The notes: a model not told the origin generated them from the letters alone. A stretch of DNA of 52,736 nucleotides from Calothrix sp. HK-06 (GCF_001904745.1 NZ_MRCD01000066.1:1-52736); one strand, 5' to 3'; positions 8,250-18,425 are shown, numbered from the stretch's first letter. A program made the numbers and translations.

Positions 8250-8990
8250 TCAACTAATACCCATTCCATCTGTTTCAGATACTAATAGGCGCCCCCCTGA
8301 ATGGTTATTTACAGTGTAAGTCCACACATAGCCTTCACCACCGCCTTTGCCAAAGTATCCTAACTTCGAGTATTCTTCCTTTATCCCATTTGTAAAGCCT
8401 TTAACCATATCATAATCAGCGATTAAAACTTCGTCTTTTCTAAGCTCTATTACTTTTGCTGGCGCCAATGTTCCTGTAACAACTTTCGCATTTTGTCCTG
8501 GTAATGCTTTAATTGCAATTCTCCATCTGCCATCTACTGAACCTGCCATTTGGCGCCAATTTAACTTTTTGGCACCTAGTACCACATTATCAGAGCAAAA
8601 TTGGAATATACCATCATCAAATTCCCATTGCTCATCGTCTGTAATATCAATTGCAGTGTAGTCTAAAAAATAACCTTTCTGTTTTGGCTCAAGTTTGATT
8701 ATGCCTGTACCGCGATAAACGGGCGCATTATAATCAATCTCGGTCATTAATGATACCCAAATATCTTTAAGGCGATTATCGGTTTTGTAAACTCCGTAGC
8801 TCAATTTACCTAAACAACTGTGCATGGCGCCTTTTTGAACCACTACACCCGAATTTTCAAGTTTTATTTCTAATTGCTGGACAAAGGGAATATTTTTAGT
8901 GGGATGATAATACTTGTTTGTTTCTTTGTTGATATTGTTTTGTAGATACCACAAATCGGTTGGTTCTAAAATTTTTACAGAATGTAACAT
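8250..8990 (-). CDS. AIM24-family-like protein
   Basis: The protein has 246 residues with no signal peptide or membrane helix. The pattern fits the AIM24/TIGR00266 beta-fold: VVVQKGAMHSCLGKL near the front, then YRGTGIIKLEPKQKG, a glycine-rich GYFGKGGGEGYVWTY in the C-terminal part, and many short beta strands. AIM24 proteins have no agreed biochemical role. The mitochondrial member affects membrane organisation, and bacterial ones are often near membrane or stress genes. The stop codon lies about 30 bases upstream of the truncated PhyH frame. The start ATG is preceded by the GTAGGGGC-type repeat. I am fairly but not fully sure of the family. Confidence 0.6.
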   Translation of the reverse strand: MLHSVKILEPTDLWYLQNNINKETNKYYHPTKNIPFVQQLEIKLENSGVVVQKGAMHSCLGKLSYGVYKTDNRLKDIWVSLMTEIDYNAPVYRGTGIIKLEPKQKGYFLDYTAIDITDDEQWEFDDGIFQFCSDNVVLGAKKLNWRQMAGSVDGRWRIAIKALPGQNAKVVTGTLAPAKVIELRKDEVLIADYDMVKGFTNGIKEEYSKLGYFGKGGGEGYVWTYTVNNHSGGRLLVSETDGMGIS

Positions 8991-9002
8991 ACGTTATAGT
9001 AA

Positions 9003-9060
9003 GGGCGGGTTTAGGATGATTTTGAATTCAGTTTGAGCATATTTGTTAACCTGCCCCTAC
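9003..9060. repeat. Dispersed inverted repeat, GTAGGGGCGGGTT family, copy 2
   Basis: GGGCGGGTTTA (9003-9013) faces TTAACCTGCCCCTAC (9046-9060). It sits between the divergent AIM24-like and sfsA genes and therefore overlaps their promoter region. Any start codon for sfsA placed at 9043 would lie inside the repeat. Confidence 0.8.
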
Positions 9061-9069
9061 TATAATCCA

Positions 9070-9798
9070 ATGACTGATGATTATTTATACCGCTATCCAC
9101 CTTTATACTCTGGAATTTTCGTAAAACGCTACAAGCGATTTTTTGCGGATGTCGAACTTGCTTCAGGAGAAGTAGTCACTGCACACTGTCCCAATACTGG
9201 CCCGATGACGGGAGTATCAACACCAGGTAGTGCGGTTATGCTGTCGAAAAGCGACAATGAAGCACGCAAGTTAGCTTATACCCTGGAACTTATACAGGTC
9301 AACGATAATGAACCAACTTGGGTGGGCATTAATACTGTTTTACCCAATCGAATTATAAAGCTTGCCCTCACACAGCATTTATTTCCATCCCTTGGAAATT
9401 ACACTTTTATTAAAAGTGAAGTACCTTACGGAATTGACAAAAAGAGTCGTATTGATTTTTTGTTGACGGGGAATGATATAGAGTTACCTGTTTATGTTGA
9501 AGTCAAAAATACAACTTTGGCATCGGGTCGGTTAGCGCTGTTTCCTGATACAGAGACTACACGTGGACAAAAGCATTTGCGGGAGTTAACGGCTTTGTTA
9601 CCTCACAGTCGTGCGGTAATGCTTTATTTTATTAACCGAGCAGATTGTACTGAGTTTGCTCCAGGTGACAGCACTGACCCTGTATATGGTAAGTTGCTGA
9701 GAAATGCTTTTGCTATGGGTGTTGAAATATTACCTTGTAGATTTGAAATTACCCCCATTGGTGTTCGCTATTTAGGTTTGGCGCCATGTGTAATGTAA
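9070..9798 (+). CDS. sfsA: SfsA family protein (DNA/RNA nuclease-like)
   Basis: The protein has 242 residues from the ATG at 9070. A TTG at 9043 would add nine residues but lies inside the repeat, so ATG is preferred. SfsA landmarks are present: ANTGPMTG-like CPNTGPMTG near the front, DFLL with VEVKN (PD-(D/E)xK-type core), and the signature FPDTETTRGQKHLREL. The protein was named for sugar fermentation stimulation in E. coli; the fold is nuclease-like and binds DNA, but its physiological role is unsettled. It is convergent with ndhD. Length matches the family (about 230-250). Confidence 0.93.
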   Translation: MTDDYLYRYPPLYSGIFVKRYKRFFADVELASGEVVTAHCPNTGPMTGVSTPGSAVMLSKSDNEARKLAYTLELIQVNDNEPTWVGINTVLPNRIIKLALTQHLFPSLGNYTFIKSEVPYGIDKKSRIDFLLTGNDIELPVYVEVKNTTLASGRLALFPDTETTRGQKHLRELTALLPHSRAVMLYFINRADCTEFAPGDSTDPVYGKLLRNAFAMGVEILPCRFEITPIGVRYLGLAPCVM

Positions 9799-9879
9799 CA
9801 CGCAAAAAAAAAGCAGGCGCTTTCTACAGACGACTGCTAGTAAGGATTCAGAGGTAGAGGTTAACACAAACTGGTATAT

Positions 9880-11565
9880 CTATTTAAAAGTTCCTAAAAC
9901 AGTTGCAGTTTCTGTTTCTGAGATTGTAGGAGCTAATAACCCTTGAGCATAGATACCAGGATTGCTGTTTGCTATTTGCGTATAAGAGGAGCGTATTTGA
10001 GTATTAATTGCAACAGTTTTTGCATCGTACATTTTCATCGTAAATCTAGGATACAAACCGATACCGATAATCAGTACTAGGAAGCTAGCAGCAATAAATA
10101 CTTCGCGGGCGCTAGCATCGCGGTAAACTGATTTGGTAGGAAGAACGCAGTCGGTACCGAAACAAACTACATCTTCTGTTTCTAAAGCTTGTAAACCACT
10201 GCTTCCTATTTCGCATTGCAGTACGGCGCCGTTACCATAAAATACCTGTTTGAGCAACGATAATAGGTAAATTGGGGTAAGAATTACGCCAACAGCAGCT
10301 AGGAAAACGGTTACTGTACAGAATGTTGAACTGTAAATGTCACTGCTTGTCAGACCAACAAACACCGCGAGTTCGCTAGCAAAACCACTCATTCCTGGTA
10401 ACGCTAACGAAGCCATTGCGCCAATTGTAAACAGGGCAAATACTTTTGGCATTACCTGCCCAACACCACCCATTTCTTCCATTGCCATTGTGTGGGTTCG
10501 GTCGTAAGTTACACCAGCTAAGAAGAATAATACTGCTGCTATTAAACCGTGGGAAATCATTTGTAGCATGGCGCCATTGATTCCCAGGTCAGTAAACGAG
10601 GCGATACCTAGCAACACAAAACCCATGTGGGATACTGATGAATACGCCAACCGACGCTTCATGTTCTTTTGAGCCAACGAATTTAAGGCGCCGTAGATAA
10701 TATTGATGACACCAAGTATTGCTAAAACTGGAGCGAAATATATATGAGCATCACCAAGAAGCTCCATATTGATCCGAATCAACCCGTATCCACCCATTTT
10801 AAGGAGTACACCCGCTAAAATCATTGATACAGGAGCAGAAGCTTCACCGTGAGCATCAGGTAGCCAAGTATGTAACGGGAAAATTGCTAGCTTGACGCCA
10901 AATGCAATCAGTAACCCAGCATACAAAAAAAGTTCTAAACCAATTGGATAATCTTTTAAAGCGAGTGCAGCAATATCGAAAGTTAAATCGCCACCACCGT
11001 AAAGCCCCATTCCAAGAGCCGCTACAAGAATAAATATAGATGCTGCTGCTGTATATAGTATGAATTTTGTTGCTGCATAGCGACGTTTCTGTCCACCCCA
11101 AATCGAAACCAGTAAGTAAACGGGTACCAACTCGACTTCCCACATGATGAAGAACAGTAGCAAGTCTTGCGCCACGAACACGCCTATCTGCGCCGAATAT
11201 AGAACCAGCATCAGCGCATAAAATAAACGTGGGCGCCTGTCCACCTGCCATGCAGAGAAAATAGCGAGTGTCGTTACAAACCCAGCCAACAGTACCAGGG
11301 GAACTGACAATCCATCTACAGAAACCGCCCAATTTAGACCTATCTGGGGTACCCAGGCATAATTCTCCGCAAGCTGAAATTTCGCACTAGTTGCATCGTA
11401 GTGCTTCCAAAATGCATAGCACATCAGTACTAGGTCGGCGATACCTACTCCTAAAGCGTACCACCGCACTTGCTTGCCATCTTTATCAGGTAAAAACGGA
11501 ATTGCAAACGAAGCAACTAGTGGTAAGAAGATGATCGCGGTTAGCCAGGGAAAATGTTCCGCCAT
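9880..11565 (-). CDS. ndhD: NAD(P)H-quinone oxidoreductase (NDH-1) chain 4
   Basis: The protein has 561 residues and about 14 membrane helices. It is a proton-pumping antiporter-like subunit of the thylakoid NDH-1 complex, which takes electrons from ferredoxin to plastoquinone in respiration and cyclic flow. Family landmarks: [20 protein letters not shown] with the key Glu, [18 protein letters not shown] with the broken helix Lys, and [18 protein letters not shown]. Near residue 455-480 is a hydrophilic insert with Cys ([14 protein letters not shown]), which I recall from Nostocales NdhD proteins. ndhF is not seen beside it within the window. Whether it is NdhD1 (respiratory) or NdhD2 cannot be settled from motifs alone. 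Confidence 0.95.
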   Translation of the reverse strand: MAEHFPWLTAIIFLPLVASFAIPFLPDKDGKQVRWYALGVGIADLVLMCYAFWKHYDATSAKFQLAENYAWVPQIGLNWAVSVDGLSVPLVLLAGFVTTLAIFSAWQVDRRPRLFYALMLVLYSAQIGVFVAQDLLLFFIMWEVELVPVYLLVSIWGGQKRRYAATKFILYTAAASIFILVAALGMGLYGGGDLTFDIAALALKDYPIGLELFLYAGLLIAFGVKLAIFPLHTWLPDAHGEASAPVSMILAGVLLKMGGYGLIRINMELLGDAHIYFAPVLAILGVINIIYGALNSLAQKNMKRRLAYSSVSHMGFVLLGIASFTDLGINGAMLQMISHGLIAAVLFFLAGVTYDRTHTMAMEEMGGVGQVMPKVFALFTIGAMASLALPGMSGFASELAVFVGLTSSDIYSSTFCTVTVFLAAVGVILTPIYLLSLLKQVFYGNGAVLQCEIGSSGLQALETEDVVCFGTDCVLPTKSVYRDASAREVFIAASFLVLIIGIGLYPRFTMKMYDAKTVAINTQIRSSYTQIANSNPGIYAQGLLAPTISETETATVLGTFK

Positions 11566-12843
11566 GTCAATAAGAAAAAATACTCATTTTTGTTATGAGG
11601 TTATTTTACTAAACTTTGTAAAGTTTTGTGCATAAGTCTTCACCATAGTTATGCATAACACTAACTTATAGTGCAGATTTGCCAAAATCTGATATGCTAT
11701 TTTAGTATTATTGTTAATCTTCATAAAACTTTATATTTTGTAATACCAAGTCGATATACTCAGGACTGCAAATCGTATTGTCATGAAAATCTGACAATTG
11801 GGAAATCTCAGTATATAGATAGTAATTCGGTTGGAAGTATTAAGTAGACAGGGAAAAGCGTTCTTCTCAGTATAATAGTTCTAATAAATACAACGGGCTA
11901 CCGTCGCAAAAAAAGGTATTGCATTAACTGCTGTGAATAGCTGCTGTAGATAGAATTTGCATGGTATGAGGTGTGTGAGGTGAGTATTTTTCTGGGTTCA
12001 CTATGCATTTTTGTATCAAGTGGGTTAATATTGTTAGTCCTGAGTGTCAAACTTGTTTTGAATTGATAAAATACGTTGTGTACAATAAGAACAGTTTGTC
12101 AAGTCTCACAGGGTTGACATTTCAGTAGCACGTCCTCGTGCGATTAAAATTAAATAAGCTAGAGTTAAATTAATTAGCGACGTATAGCTAATTCTTACTG
12201 TACGCCCGCAGAATTTTTGCTGCTGGTTGTCTTAATTTCAAGCGGAGCCACTTGATTAGAATATTGGCTTGTTATCTAAAAGAACGGTGATTGCGGCATC
12301 AAACTTGCTCCCTATCACTTGTCTATAGGAAAAGGCGCCTTGAAGTATAGATGCTAGTTAAGGCATTTATGTTTTGTCTAGGGTCTAAGTATCGAGTTTT
12401 CTGCCTTCTAGCAAGAAAATGCTTGTTACGTCCCCTTATTTGTTCTGCTGTATCCCGTAGCGAGTTAGGAGTGAGTAGTAGTTACCGTTGGGATGTGTTT
12501 TCACCCGTATTTCATTCAAAAATATGCTGCAAGTTGTGTAATGCAAAACTTTTAGAAATAGTTTTTGGTAACAAAAGCACTTATGAGAACGCGAGTCTTA
12601 CCAAATAATTGAGGTTTTGGCAAATCCGTGCTAACTTTCCCTGCATTTTGACGTGCCTCTTAAAAGAAAGTAACAACAATTTTTTAGTGGTTCTAGTTAA
12701 TATTTGGGTAAAGTTCAAGTGTACGGTTGCCGCTCGAAATTTCTATTTGATATAACAGGCTTTTGTTGATTTAAGTTCCTTCACGGATATTACACAAAAT
12801 AAGTGCAATTTTTGTGAAACAGGCTACAATCTAAAAAGTCTTG

Positions 12844-12886
12844 ACAAAAAAATATCTTCATCTGATTAGTAAAGATGTTTTTTTGT
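12844..12886. terminator. AT-rich hairpin, terminator-like, upstream of sigA
   Basis: ACAAAAAAATATCTT (12844-12858) pairs with AAGATGTTTTTTTGT (12872-12886) over a 13-base loop, with a single T·G wobble. Reading rightward, the 3' arm is itself a T-run, as in some intrinsic terminators. The stem is AT-rich, so it is weak. A TTGACA box overlaps the left arm. Confidence 0.4.
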
Positions 12887-13210
12887 AAGGTGTAATTTAG
12901 GTTGAAGGTCTGTAACAGGTAATTCAATCGCAACTGCATGTTGCGGAAGCAACATAAGAGTGTTTTTCACTTAATAAACAATGCCAAACTCAATGCTACT
13001 TCTCAAAGAAAGGCTCAATCTATGAGTATTTAATCGGCAGTAGTTAGTGGAGTGCGTGCAGTATGTATTGAAAACCCTTTTGAAGCATTCTTGCTGTAGG
13101 GTAAGTTTCGGAAATGTGTTCGCATATTTTTTTAGAATGAAATATGTAACATGTCTGAACATTTTTTAGCTAAATTAGTCATTACCCTAGTTGTAGGGAT
13201 GATATTCAAA

Positions 13211-13228
13211 GCTCGCTCTCACGCGAGC
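13211..13228. promoter_or_regulatory. GC-rich hairpin in the sigA leader
   Basis: GCTCGC (13211-13216) pairs with GCGAGC (13223-13228) over a six-base loop, ending about 33 bases before the AAGGAG ribosome-binding site. It could act in the mRNA leader or as a protein-binding palindrome. No function is shown. Confidence 0.4.
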
Positions 13229-13282
13229 AACTGCAATTTTGTCTTGAGTAATTGATTCTGCAAGGAGCATGAGGAACGCGGC

Positions 13283-14455
13283 ATGAACCAGGCTAATAAC
13301 GTACTCGAAAATATATTTCAGCCTGATCTAGTAGTCACAAATCAGCCTGATTTCGAGTTAGAGGAACTCTTAATAGATGATGAAGAGGACTTGCTACTTG
13401 GCGATGATGGCGAAATCGATGATTTTCTAGAACCGACATCTGATGAGGACGACGCAAAGTCTGGAAAAGCCGCTAAATCGCGTCGTCGGGCACAGTCCAA
13501 GAAGAAGCATTACACCGAAGATTCGATCCGTCTTTACTTACAAGAAATCGGTCGAATTCGTTTGCTTCGTGCGGATGAAGAAATCGAATTAGCGCGTAAA
13601 ATTGCTGATTTGCTCGAATTGGAAAGAATTCGAGAAAAATTGTCCCAGCAATTAGACCGTGACCCCAGAGATAGCGAGTGGGCTGAGGCTGTGCAATTAA
13701 CATTACCACAATTCCGCTATCGTTTGCACATCGGGCGCCGGGCAAAAGATAAAATGGTGCAGTCCAACCTGCGTCTTGTGGTTTCAATTGCCAAGAAGTA
13801 TATGAATCGTGGGCTGTCTTTCCAAGATTTGATACAAGAAGGAAGTCTTGGTTTGATTCGCGCGGCTGAGAAATTTGACCATGAAAAAGGTTACAAATTC
13901 TCAACTTATGCGACATGGTGGATTCGTCAAGCTATTACACGCGCAATTGCCGACCAATCACGTACTATTCGTTTACCAGTCCACCTTTACGAAACTATTT
14001 CGCGTATAAAGAAAACAACCAAGTTACTTTCTCAAGAAATGGGTCGCAAACCTACCGAGGAAGAAATTGCTACCCGTATGGAGATGACTATTGAGAAGTT
14101 AAGGTTTATTGCTAAGTCAGCGCAATTACCTATATCGTTAGAAACTCCTATCGGTAAGGAAGAAGATTCTCGATTAGGCGACTTTATTGAATCGGATGGT
14201 GAAACACCCGAAGACCAAGTCTCTAAGAATTTGTTGCGCGAAGACCTCGAAAAAGTTCTTGATAGTCTTAGCCCTCGTGAACGTGATGTACTGCGTTTAC
14301 GATATGGACTAGATGACGGTCGCATGAAAACTTTAGAAGAAATTGGACAAATCTTTAACGTCACACGCGAACGAATTCGTCAAATTGAAGCTAAAGCACT
14401 TCGTAAGTTGCGCCATCCTAACCGCAATAGCGTTTTGAAAGAGTATATTCGTTAA
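13283..14455 (+). CDS. sigA: RNA polymerase principal sigma factor (group 1, SigA/RpoD)
   Basis: The protein has 390 residues. It has an acidic N-terminal region (about 20-60), region 1.2 ([16 protein letters not shown]), region 2 with the -10-binding helix ([20 protein letters not shown]), region 3, and region 4 with the -35-reading helix-turn-helix ([20 protein letters not shown]). Length and sequence match the vegetative sigma factor of cyanobacteria, which directs transcription of housekeeping genes. The start ATG follows GAGG by eight bases, with AAGGAG further up. A five-codon upstream frame starting at 13269 ends in TGA overlapping the sigA ATG (ATGA). Group 2 sigma factors are similar, but the acidic N-terminus and overall length favour SigA. 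Confidence 0.95.
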   Translation: MNQANNVLENIFQPDLVVTNQPDFELEELLIDDEEDLLLGDDGEIDDFLEPTSDEDDAKSGKAAKSRRRAQSKKKHYTEDSIRLYLQEIGRIRLLRADEEIELARKIADLLELERIREKLSQQLDRDPRDSEWAEAVQLTLPQFRYRLHIGRRAKDKMVQSNLRLVVSIAKKYMNRGLSFQDLIQEGSLGLIRAAEKFDHEKGYKFSTYATWWIRQAITRAIADQSRTIRLPVHLYETISRIKKTTKLLSQEMGRKPTEEEIATRMEMTIEKLRFIAKSAQLPISLETPIGKEEDSRLGDFIESDGETPEDQVSKNLLREDLEKVLDSLSPRERDVLRLRYGLDDGRMKTLEEIGQIFNVTRERIRQIEAKALRKLRHPNRNSVLKEYIR

Positions 14456-14480
14456 AGCATATTTTCAAGTGTCTCTCTTA

Positions 14481-14549
14481 TGTCATGCTGAACGTAGTGA
14501 AGCATCTGTATAGTTCAACTTTAGATTCTTCGCTGCGCTCAGAATGACA
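14481..14549. repeat. Dispersed inverted repeat (TGTCATGCTGAACG...CGCTCAGAATGACA), copy 1
   Basis: The left arm TGTCATGCTGAACGTAGTGA and right arm TTCGCTGCGCTCAGAATGACA-type end pair imperfectly around a short, variable centre. A close copy lies at 35959-36033. Similar elements are widespread in bacterial genomes. Here it lies just behind sigA. Confidence 0.85.
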
Positions 14550-14750
14550 AGTAAAAGCTGGGCGCATTATAGACAAGTTAAAGCTTCTAGTAAACTTCTT
14601 AATTAGTTTCATAATATGAACCTGGATGTTTTCTGACTTCCAGGTTTTGATTTTTATGTCTAATTTGTATATAAAAAAATTAATCAAAAAGTTAAGTAAT
14701 GTAAATTTAAATTGATTTATGTAAAGAAGATTATATAGAAATATAAAAAG

Positions 14751-14780
14751 CCTGGGAGGATAAGCACTTATCCTCCCAGG
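14751..14780 (-). terminator. Strong intrinsic terminator of the HLIP gene
   Basis: A perfect 14-bp stem (CCTGGGAGGATAAG with CTTATCCTCCCAGG) closes on a 2-base loop. On the minus strand it is followed by CTTTTTATATTT, a typical U-run. It lies about 50 bases after the stop codon of the HLIP gene; rightward reading from sigA could also stop here. Confidence 0.85.
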
Positions 14781-14827
14781 TTATATAACATCTATAGGGT
14801 ATCAATTCAAGACAGTTATATTTGAAC

Positions 14828-15013
14828 TTAAAGAATGCCCCAGAAGTGTAAAAAGCCTTTGCCAGAAAAAATTTCAATTAAAGCTGCTGCTAAAAAACCA
14901 ATCATTGCTAAACGACCATTCCAAATTTCTGCTTGTGGAGTAAATCCCCAGCGCCAAGCATTACGGTCTTGCATTACTGGTGCGTTAATATTGGTTGCTG
15001 TTGTATTTTGCAT
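14828..15013 (-). CDS. High-light-inducible protein (HLIP/Scp, one-helix chlorophyll-binding)
   Basis: The protein has 61 residues. It carries the chlorophyll a/b-binding signature with ExxNxR: Glu29, Asn32 and Arg34 in AEIWNGRLAMIGFLAAALIE, in one membrane helix. HLIPs sit in thylakoids, bind chlorophyll and carotenoid, and protect photosystem II assembly complexes under excess light. The start ATG is preceded by GGAG at proper spacing. A candidate HLR1 element for the response regulator RpaB lies 38-55 bases upstream, and a strong terminator follows, so it should be a single-gene transcript. Family assignment is firm; the exact paralogue is not known. Confidence 0.95.
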   Translation of the reverse strand: MQNTTATNINAPVMQDRNAWRWGFTPQAEIWNGRLAMIGFLAAALIEIFSGKGFLHFWGIL

Positions 15014-15050
15014 GATTAGTACTCCAAACTGGAATTAAAGCTTAAGGTCT

Positions 15051-15068
15051 TATGTAAATAAATATAAC
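15051..15068 (-). promoter_or_regulatory. Candidate HLR1 (RpaB-binding) element
   Basis: On the minus strand the bases read GTTATATT-TA-TTTACATA. The HLR1 consensus is two (G/T)TTACA(T/A)(T/A) half-sites separated by two bases; this matches with one mismatch (T for C in the first half-site). HLR1 is known upstream of hli genes, where RpaB controls high-light induction. Confidence 0.5.
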
Positions 15069-15259
15069 AAATATTTTCTTTTCTGTTACAGACCTTTAAT
15101 AAAATCATACCTGGGGCAGAATGTGATAAAAATTACTGATAGATTTTTTATAGTTTAAGTATAAGGAGACACAAAAATTGCATGATGTAGAGACTACAAC
15201 ATGCATATCAAATTGATAAATTTTCGGTTAGTTTAATTTTTGGATATTCCTTGGAGCAA

Positions 15260-17767
15260 TTAGGGTTGTGGTATTTCAACGACTGAAATTATTTTCTCGT
15301 CACGATTTAGTTGGAGGATACTTTCACCCGTACTATCGCGGTTTGAAAGCTTAACAGTATCAATTGCCACACGGACTAATCGCTGTTGGTTGGTAATAAG
15401 CGCTACTTCCCCTCGTGGTGTTGCATTTGTAATTCCGGCTAAAGCATCAGTTTTACTTGTAAATTTACAGGATTGAGTGCCAATATCACCTCGGTTAGCT
15501 AGTCGTAAATTCGAGAGTGAAATTTGTTTGGCATAACCCATTTGAGTTACCAGCAATATATTAGTGGAATTTTTCGCGCTCACGAAACCTGCCATTGTTT
15601 CGTTCAAACGTAGACGCATTGCTTGTACACCCATTGCGGTGCGTCCCATTATTGCTAATTGTTCGTCATTTATTGCAAATCTTAACAGGCGCCCACCAGA
15701 AGAAGCCAGTACAACAGAGGCACCAGGATTTATAAACTGTGTAGATAGCAGTTCATCCGAGTCTTTAAGTTTGGTGATTGTAATACCGCGACGTGATAAG
15801 TTATTAAACTCCATCAACGATAATCGTTTAATACGTCCTTGCTTAGTCAAGAGAATCATTTCATCGTTTTGGGAATTCTCTGGCTGCATGAACCGAGTGA
15901 TAATTGCTTCGGTTGCACCTTGAGCGGTGTTACTAAGTAAAGTAATTAATGGAGTTCCACGAGTATTATTGCGTCCGGTTGAAACTGGAATATCACCAAC
16001 TCGTATTGGATAAACTTTGGCGCCACTAGTAATGATAAGTAATTCCTTCTCGGTATTAGTATCTACCGTTTGAAGAATAAAATCGTTTTCAGATAAATTA
16101 TTATCGCCCTTAGGTTTCTTCCCGTTGGGTTGGGAACGTCGAACATAACCGCGATGAGTCAGTTCGAGTATTGTTTCCTCGCTCTTAACTTCTGGTTTTG
16201 AAGTTGGATTTGATTTTGTGTCGTCGTCAGAATTTTTCTTTGCTCCCTTCGGTGGCTCAAACTTCCCTTCAGCAGCGATACGAGTTCGACGCTCGTCACC
16301 AAACTTTTTCTTCAAAGATCGAAAATCTTTTTTCAGAGATTTTAGTAACTCCTTGCGGTCACCTAACAATCGTTGAAGATTAGTAATTTGCTCTCTAAGT
16401 TCGTTAAACTCTTGCTCAAGATTTTGTCGTTCTAAACCAGTTAGGCGCCTTAACGGCATAGCAAGTATGGCATCAGCTTGAACTTCGGTCAACTCTAACC
16501 GACTGGCAATTTGAACTTTTGCCGTGCTGCCATCAGGCGCCTGTCGCAATATACTAATAAGTTCATCCAAATTTGATAAAGCTTTGAGTAAACCTTCTAC
16601 CAAATGCGAGCGATTTTGTGCCTTGCCCAATTCATAAGTATAGCGACGTACTAAGGTTTGCTCGCGGAAACGTAAAAACTCCAGCAATAAATTACGTAAA
16701 CTCAACTGCCTTGGCTGACCGTCAACCAAAGCGAGCAAAATGGCGCCGAAGTTACTTTGTAAAGCACTTTGATGATATAAAGCTTGAAGAATTTCATGTG
16801 GGTTAATGTCACGTTTGAGTTCAATAACAACCCGCATCCCATCCCGGTCACTTTCATCACGGATATCAGAAATGCCATTTATCCGTCCTTGGTTAACAAG
16901 TTCGGCAATTTTTTCAATCCAACCCGCTTTATTTACCTGATAAGGTAACTCAGTTACAATAATCGCTGTTTTACGCTTCGTTCCTTTAGTTGCTGCGATT
17001 TCTTCAATTGTAGCAATTCCACGTAAAACAATACTACCCCGACCCGTAGTATAAGCCTCGCGAATTCCTGAATCACCAACAATTTCACCACCCGTTGGAA
17101 AATCGGGCCCAGGTATTAATTCAAACAGTTTGCTATCAGGTAATTCTGGATTATCAATGAGGGCAACCAACCCATCGACTATTTCATTTAAATTATGCGG
17201 GGGTATATTCGTCGCCATCCCCACAGCAATACCCGCACAACCATTGAGGATTAAAAATGGTAACTGCGCTGGTAAAACAGTTGGTTCTTGCTGCGAATTA
17301 TCAAAGTTGCCAATAAACTCAACTGTTTCTTCTCCAATTTCGGTCAACATTCCCTCATGACCAAGGGAAGCAAGACGAGTTTCTGTGTACCGCATTGCTG
17401 CTGGAGGGTCGTTATCGACGCTACCAAAATTACCGTGACCTGCGAGTAAAGGATAACGACTAGAAAAATCTTGTACCAAACGAACTAATGCATCATAAAC
17501 CGATTGGTCGCCATGTGGGTGATATTTACCGAGAACGTCGCCGACTACGCGCGCGCATTTTCGGTAGGGTCGGTCAGGTGTAAGTCCTAATTCATGCATC
17601 GCGTATAAAATGCGACGATGAACAGGCTTTAAACCATCGCGGACATCGGGTAACGCTCGCCCGACAATCACACTCATGGCATATTCAAGATAAGACCGTT
17701 GCATCTCGGTGTGCAAGGCTGTGGTGATTACCTGTCCCCCTGAGAGAAGGTTTAACTGTTTTGCCAT
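15260..17767 (-). CDS. Type IIA DNA topoisomerase subunit A (GyrA/ParC-type)
   Basis: The protein has 835 residues. The breakage-reunion domain is intact: active-site Tyr127 in [10 protein letters not shown], and the quinolone region [10 protein letters not shown] at 83-92. A coiled-coil tower (about 430-480) and a C-terminal beta-pinwheel (about 540-830) follow. The canonical GyrA box QRRGGKG is not found where it should be, after [10 protein letters not shown]; the stretch reads [10 protein letters not shown]. The Ser83 position of E. coli GyrA is Gln88 here. Both points suggest a ParC-like or diverged second subunit rather than the supercoiling GyrA, but cyanobacterial pinwheels vary. It is a single gene; no subunit B gene is beside it. 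Confidence 0.9.
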   Translation of the reverse strand: MAKQLNLLSGGQVITTALHTEMQRSYLEYAMSVIVGRALPDVRDGLKPVHRRILYAMHELGLTPDRPYRKCARVVGDVLGKYHPHGDQSVYDALVRLVQDFSSRYPLLAGHGNFGSVDNDPPAAMRYTETRLASLGHEGMLTEIGEETVEFIGNFDNSQQEPTVLPAQLPFLILNGCAGIAVGMATNIPPHNLNEIVDGLVALIDNPELPDSKLFELIPGPDFPTGGEIVGDSGIREAYTTGRGSIVLRGIATIEEIAATKGTKRKTAIIVTELPYQVNKAGWIEKIAELVNQGRINGISDIRDESDRDGMRVVIELKRDINPHEILQALYHQSALQSNFGAILLALVDGQPRQLSLRNLLLEFLRFREQTLVRRYTYELGKAQNRSHLVEGLLKALSNLDELISILRQAPDGSTAKVQIASRLELTEVQADAILAMPLRRLTGLERQNLEQEFNELREQITNLQRLLGDRKELLKSLKKDFRSLKKKFGDERRTRIAAEGKFEPPKGAKKNSDDDTKSNPTSKPEVKSEETILELTHRGYVRRSQPNGKKPKGDNNLSENDFILQTVDTNTEKELLIITSGAKVYPIRVGDIPVSTGRNNTRGTPLITLLSNTAQGATEAIITRFMQPENSQNDEMILLTKQGRIKRLSLMEFNNLSRRGITITKLKDSDELLSTQFINPGASVVLASSGGRLLRFAINDEQLAIMGRTAMGVQAMRLRLNETMAGFVSAKNSTNILLVTQMGYAKQISLSNLRLANRGDIGTQSCKFTSKTDALAGITNATPRGEVALITNQQRLVRVAIDTVKLSNRDSTGESILQLNRDEKIISVVEIPQP

Positions 17768-18017
17768 GAGTTTTTACCTGATATCTATCTAATCTATACA
17801 AACAAAGTTTTAGTTTTTGAACACATCCGGTGCCTGTCGTTTAATGCGTAAGCATTCGCAGTTAAGGCAGCACATCGAAACACAATTTTGATACAAGACA
17901 GGATAAAAAACAGTAGTATTATCCTTGATGATAGAGAAACGTATGGATTAATAAACAAGGAGACGTATAACTGAAAAGTCAGGTAGTCATCCCCTTCACC
18001 CTACAAGTTAAATTCGC

Positions 18018-18425
18018 ATGAAAACTGTATTGATTGTCGAAGACGATCTGATTAACGCTCGCGTTTTTTCCAAGATTTTGACCAAGCGGGGCGGCTTAGA
18101 CGTCAAACACACGGAAAATGTGGAAGAGGTAATGAAAATTGCCCAATCAGGAGATGCCGACATTATTCTGATGGATGTTTCGCTATCTCGAAGTGTTTAC
18201 CAGGGTAAGTCTGTTGATGGTATCAAAATTACACAAATGTTGAAATCCGACCCACAAACTTCGTCTTTACCAATTATTTTGGTAACGGCACATGCTATGG
18301 AAGGTGACCGTGAGAATTTCCTTAAGCAGAGTGGTGCAGATGGCTACATTTCTAAGCCTGTCGTTGACCATCAACAGTTTGTAGACCAAATAGTGGCACT
18401 CTTACCCAAAGATGATAATGCTTGA
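18018..18425 (+). CDS. CheY/DivK-like single-domain response regulator
   Basis: The protein has 135 residues consisting of one receiver domain. The acidic pocket is Glu8-Asp9-Asp10 (VEDD), the phosphorylated Asp is Asp53 (LMDVSL), the switch Thr is Thr90 (LVTAH), and the conserved Lys is Lys113 (SKP). A short extra loop (SRSVYQGKSVDG) follows Asp53. With no output domain it should act by binding partners, as DivK or CheY do. No histidine kinase gene is adjacent, so the partner is unknown. It is divergent from the topoisomerase gene. Confidence 0.93.
   Translation: MKTVLIVEDDLINARVFSKILTKRGGLDVKHTENVEEVMKIAQSGDADIILMDVSLSRSVYQGKSVDGIKITQMLKSDPQTSSLPIILVTAHAMEGDRENFLKQSGADGYISKPVVDHQQFVDQIVALLPKDDNA

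Larger units (their letters stand above)
11566..13282. other. 1.7-kb non-coding region between ndhD and sigA
   Basis: No convincing coding frame is seen. The short frames at 12351-12608 (+) and 12971-13162 (-) lack family signals and look random. The ndhD promoter must lie at the left end and the sigA promoters in the rest. Structures seen are one GGCGCC site (12334), an AT-rich hairpin (12844-12886) and a GC hairpin (13211-13228). A TTGACA at 12841-12846 overlaps the AT-rich hairpin. Long leaders or multiple promoters ahead of principal sigma genes are common in cyanobacteria, but an undetected small RNA is equally possible. No tRNA arms were found. Confidence 0.6.
14456..14827. other. Intergenic region between sigA and the convergent HLIP gene
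   Basis: This 370-base stretch holds the dispersed repeat at 14481-14549 and the strong hairpin at 14751-14780. The rest is AT-rich, and no gene is seen in it. Confidence 0.6.

Noticed and set aside
8078-8269. 63-codon minus-strand frame overlapping the PhyH relic
   Set aside because: It is the wrong frame for the PhyH homology, and the homologous frame across the same bases is much better supported.
11967-11985. GGTGTGTGAGGTGAGT resembles the reverse complement of the Yfr1 small RNA core (ACUCCUCACAC)
   Set aside because: The core is not matched exactly (extra bases interrupt it), and no terminator hairpin follows at the expected distance.
12351-12608. 85-codon plus-strand open frame in the region ahead of sigA
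   Set aside because: No ribosome-binding site, no family features, Cys-rich random composition; more likely chance.
12971-13162. 63-codon minus-strand frame ahead of sigA
   Set aside because: No domain or signal features, lies in leader DNA, and length is within chance.
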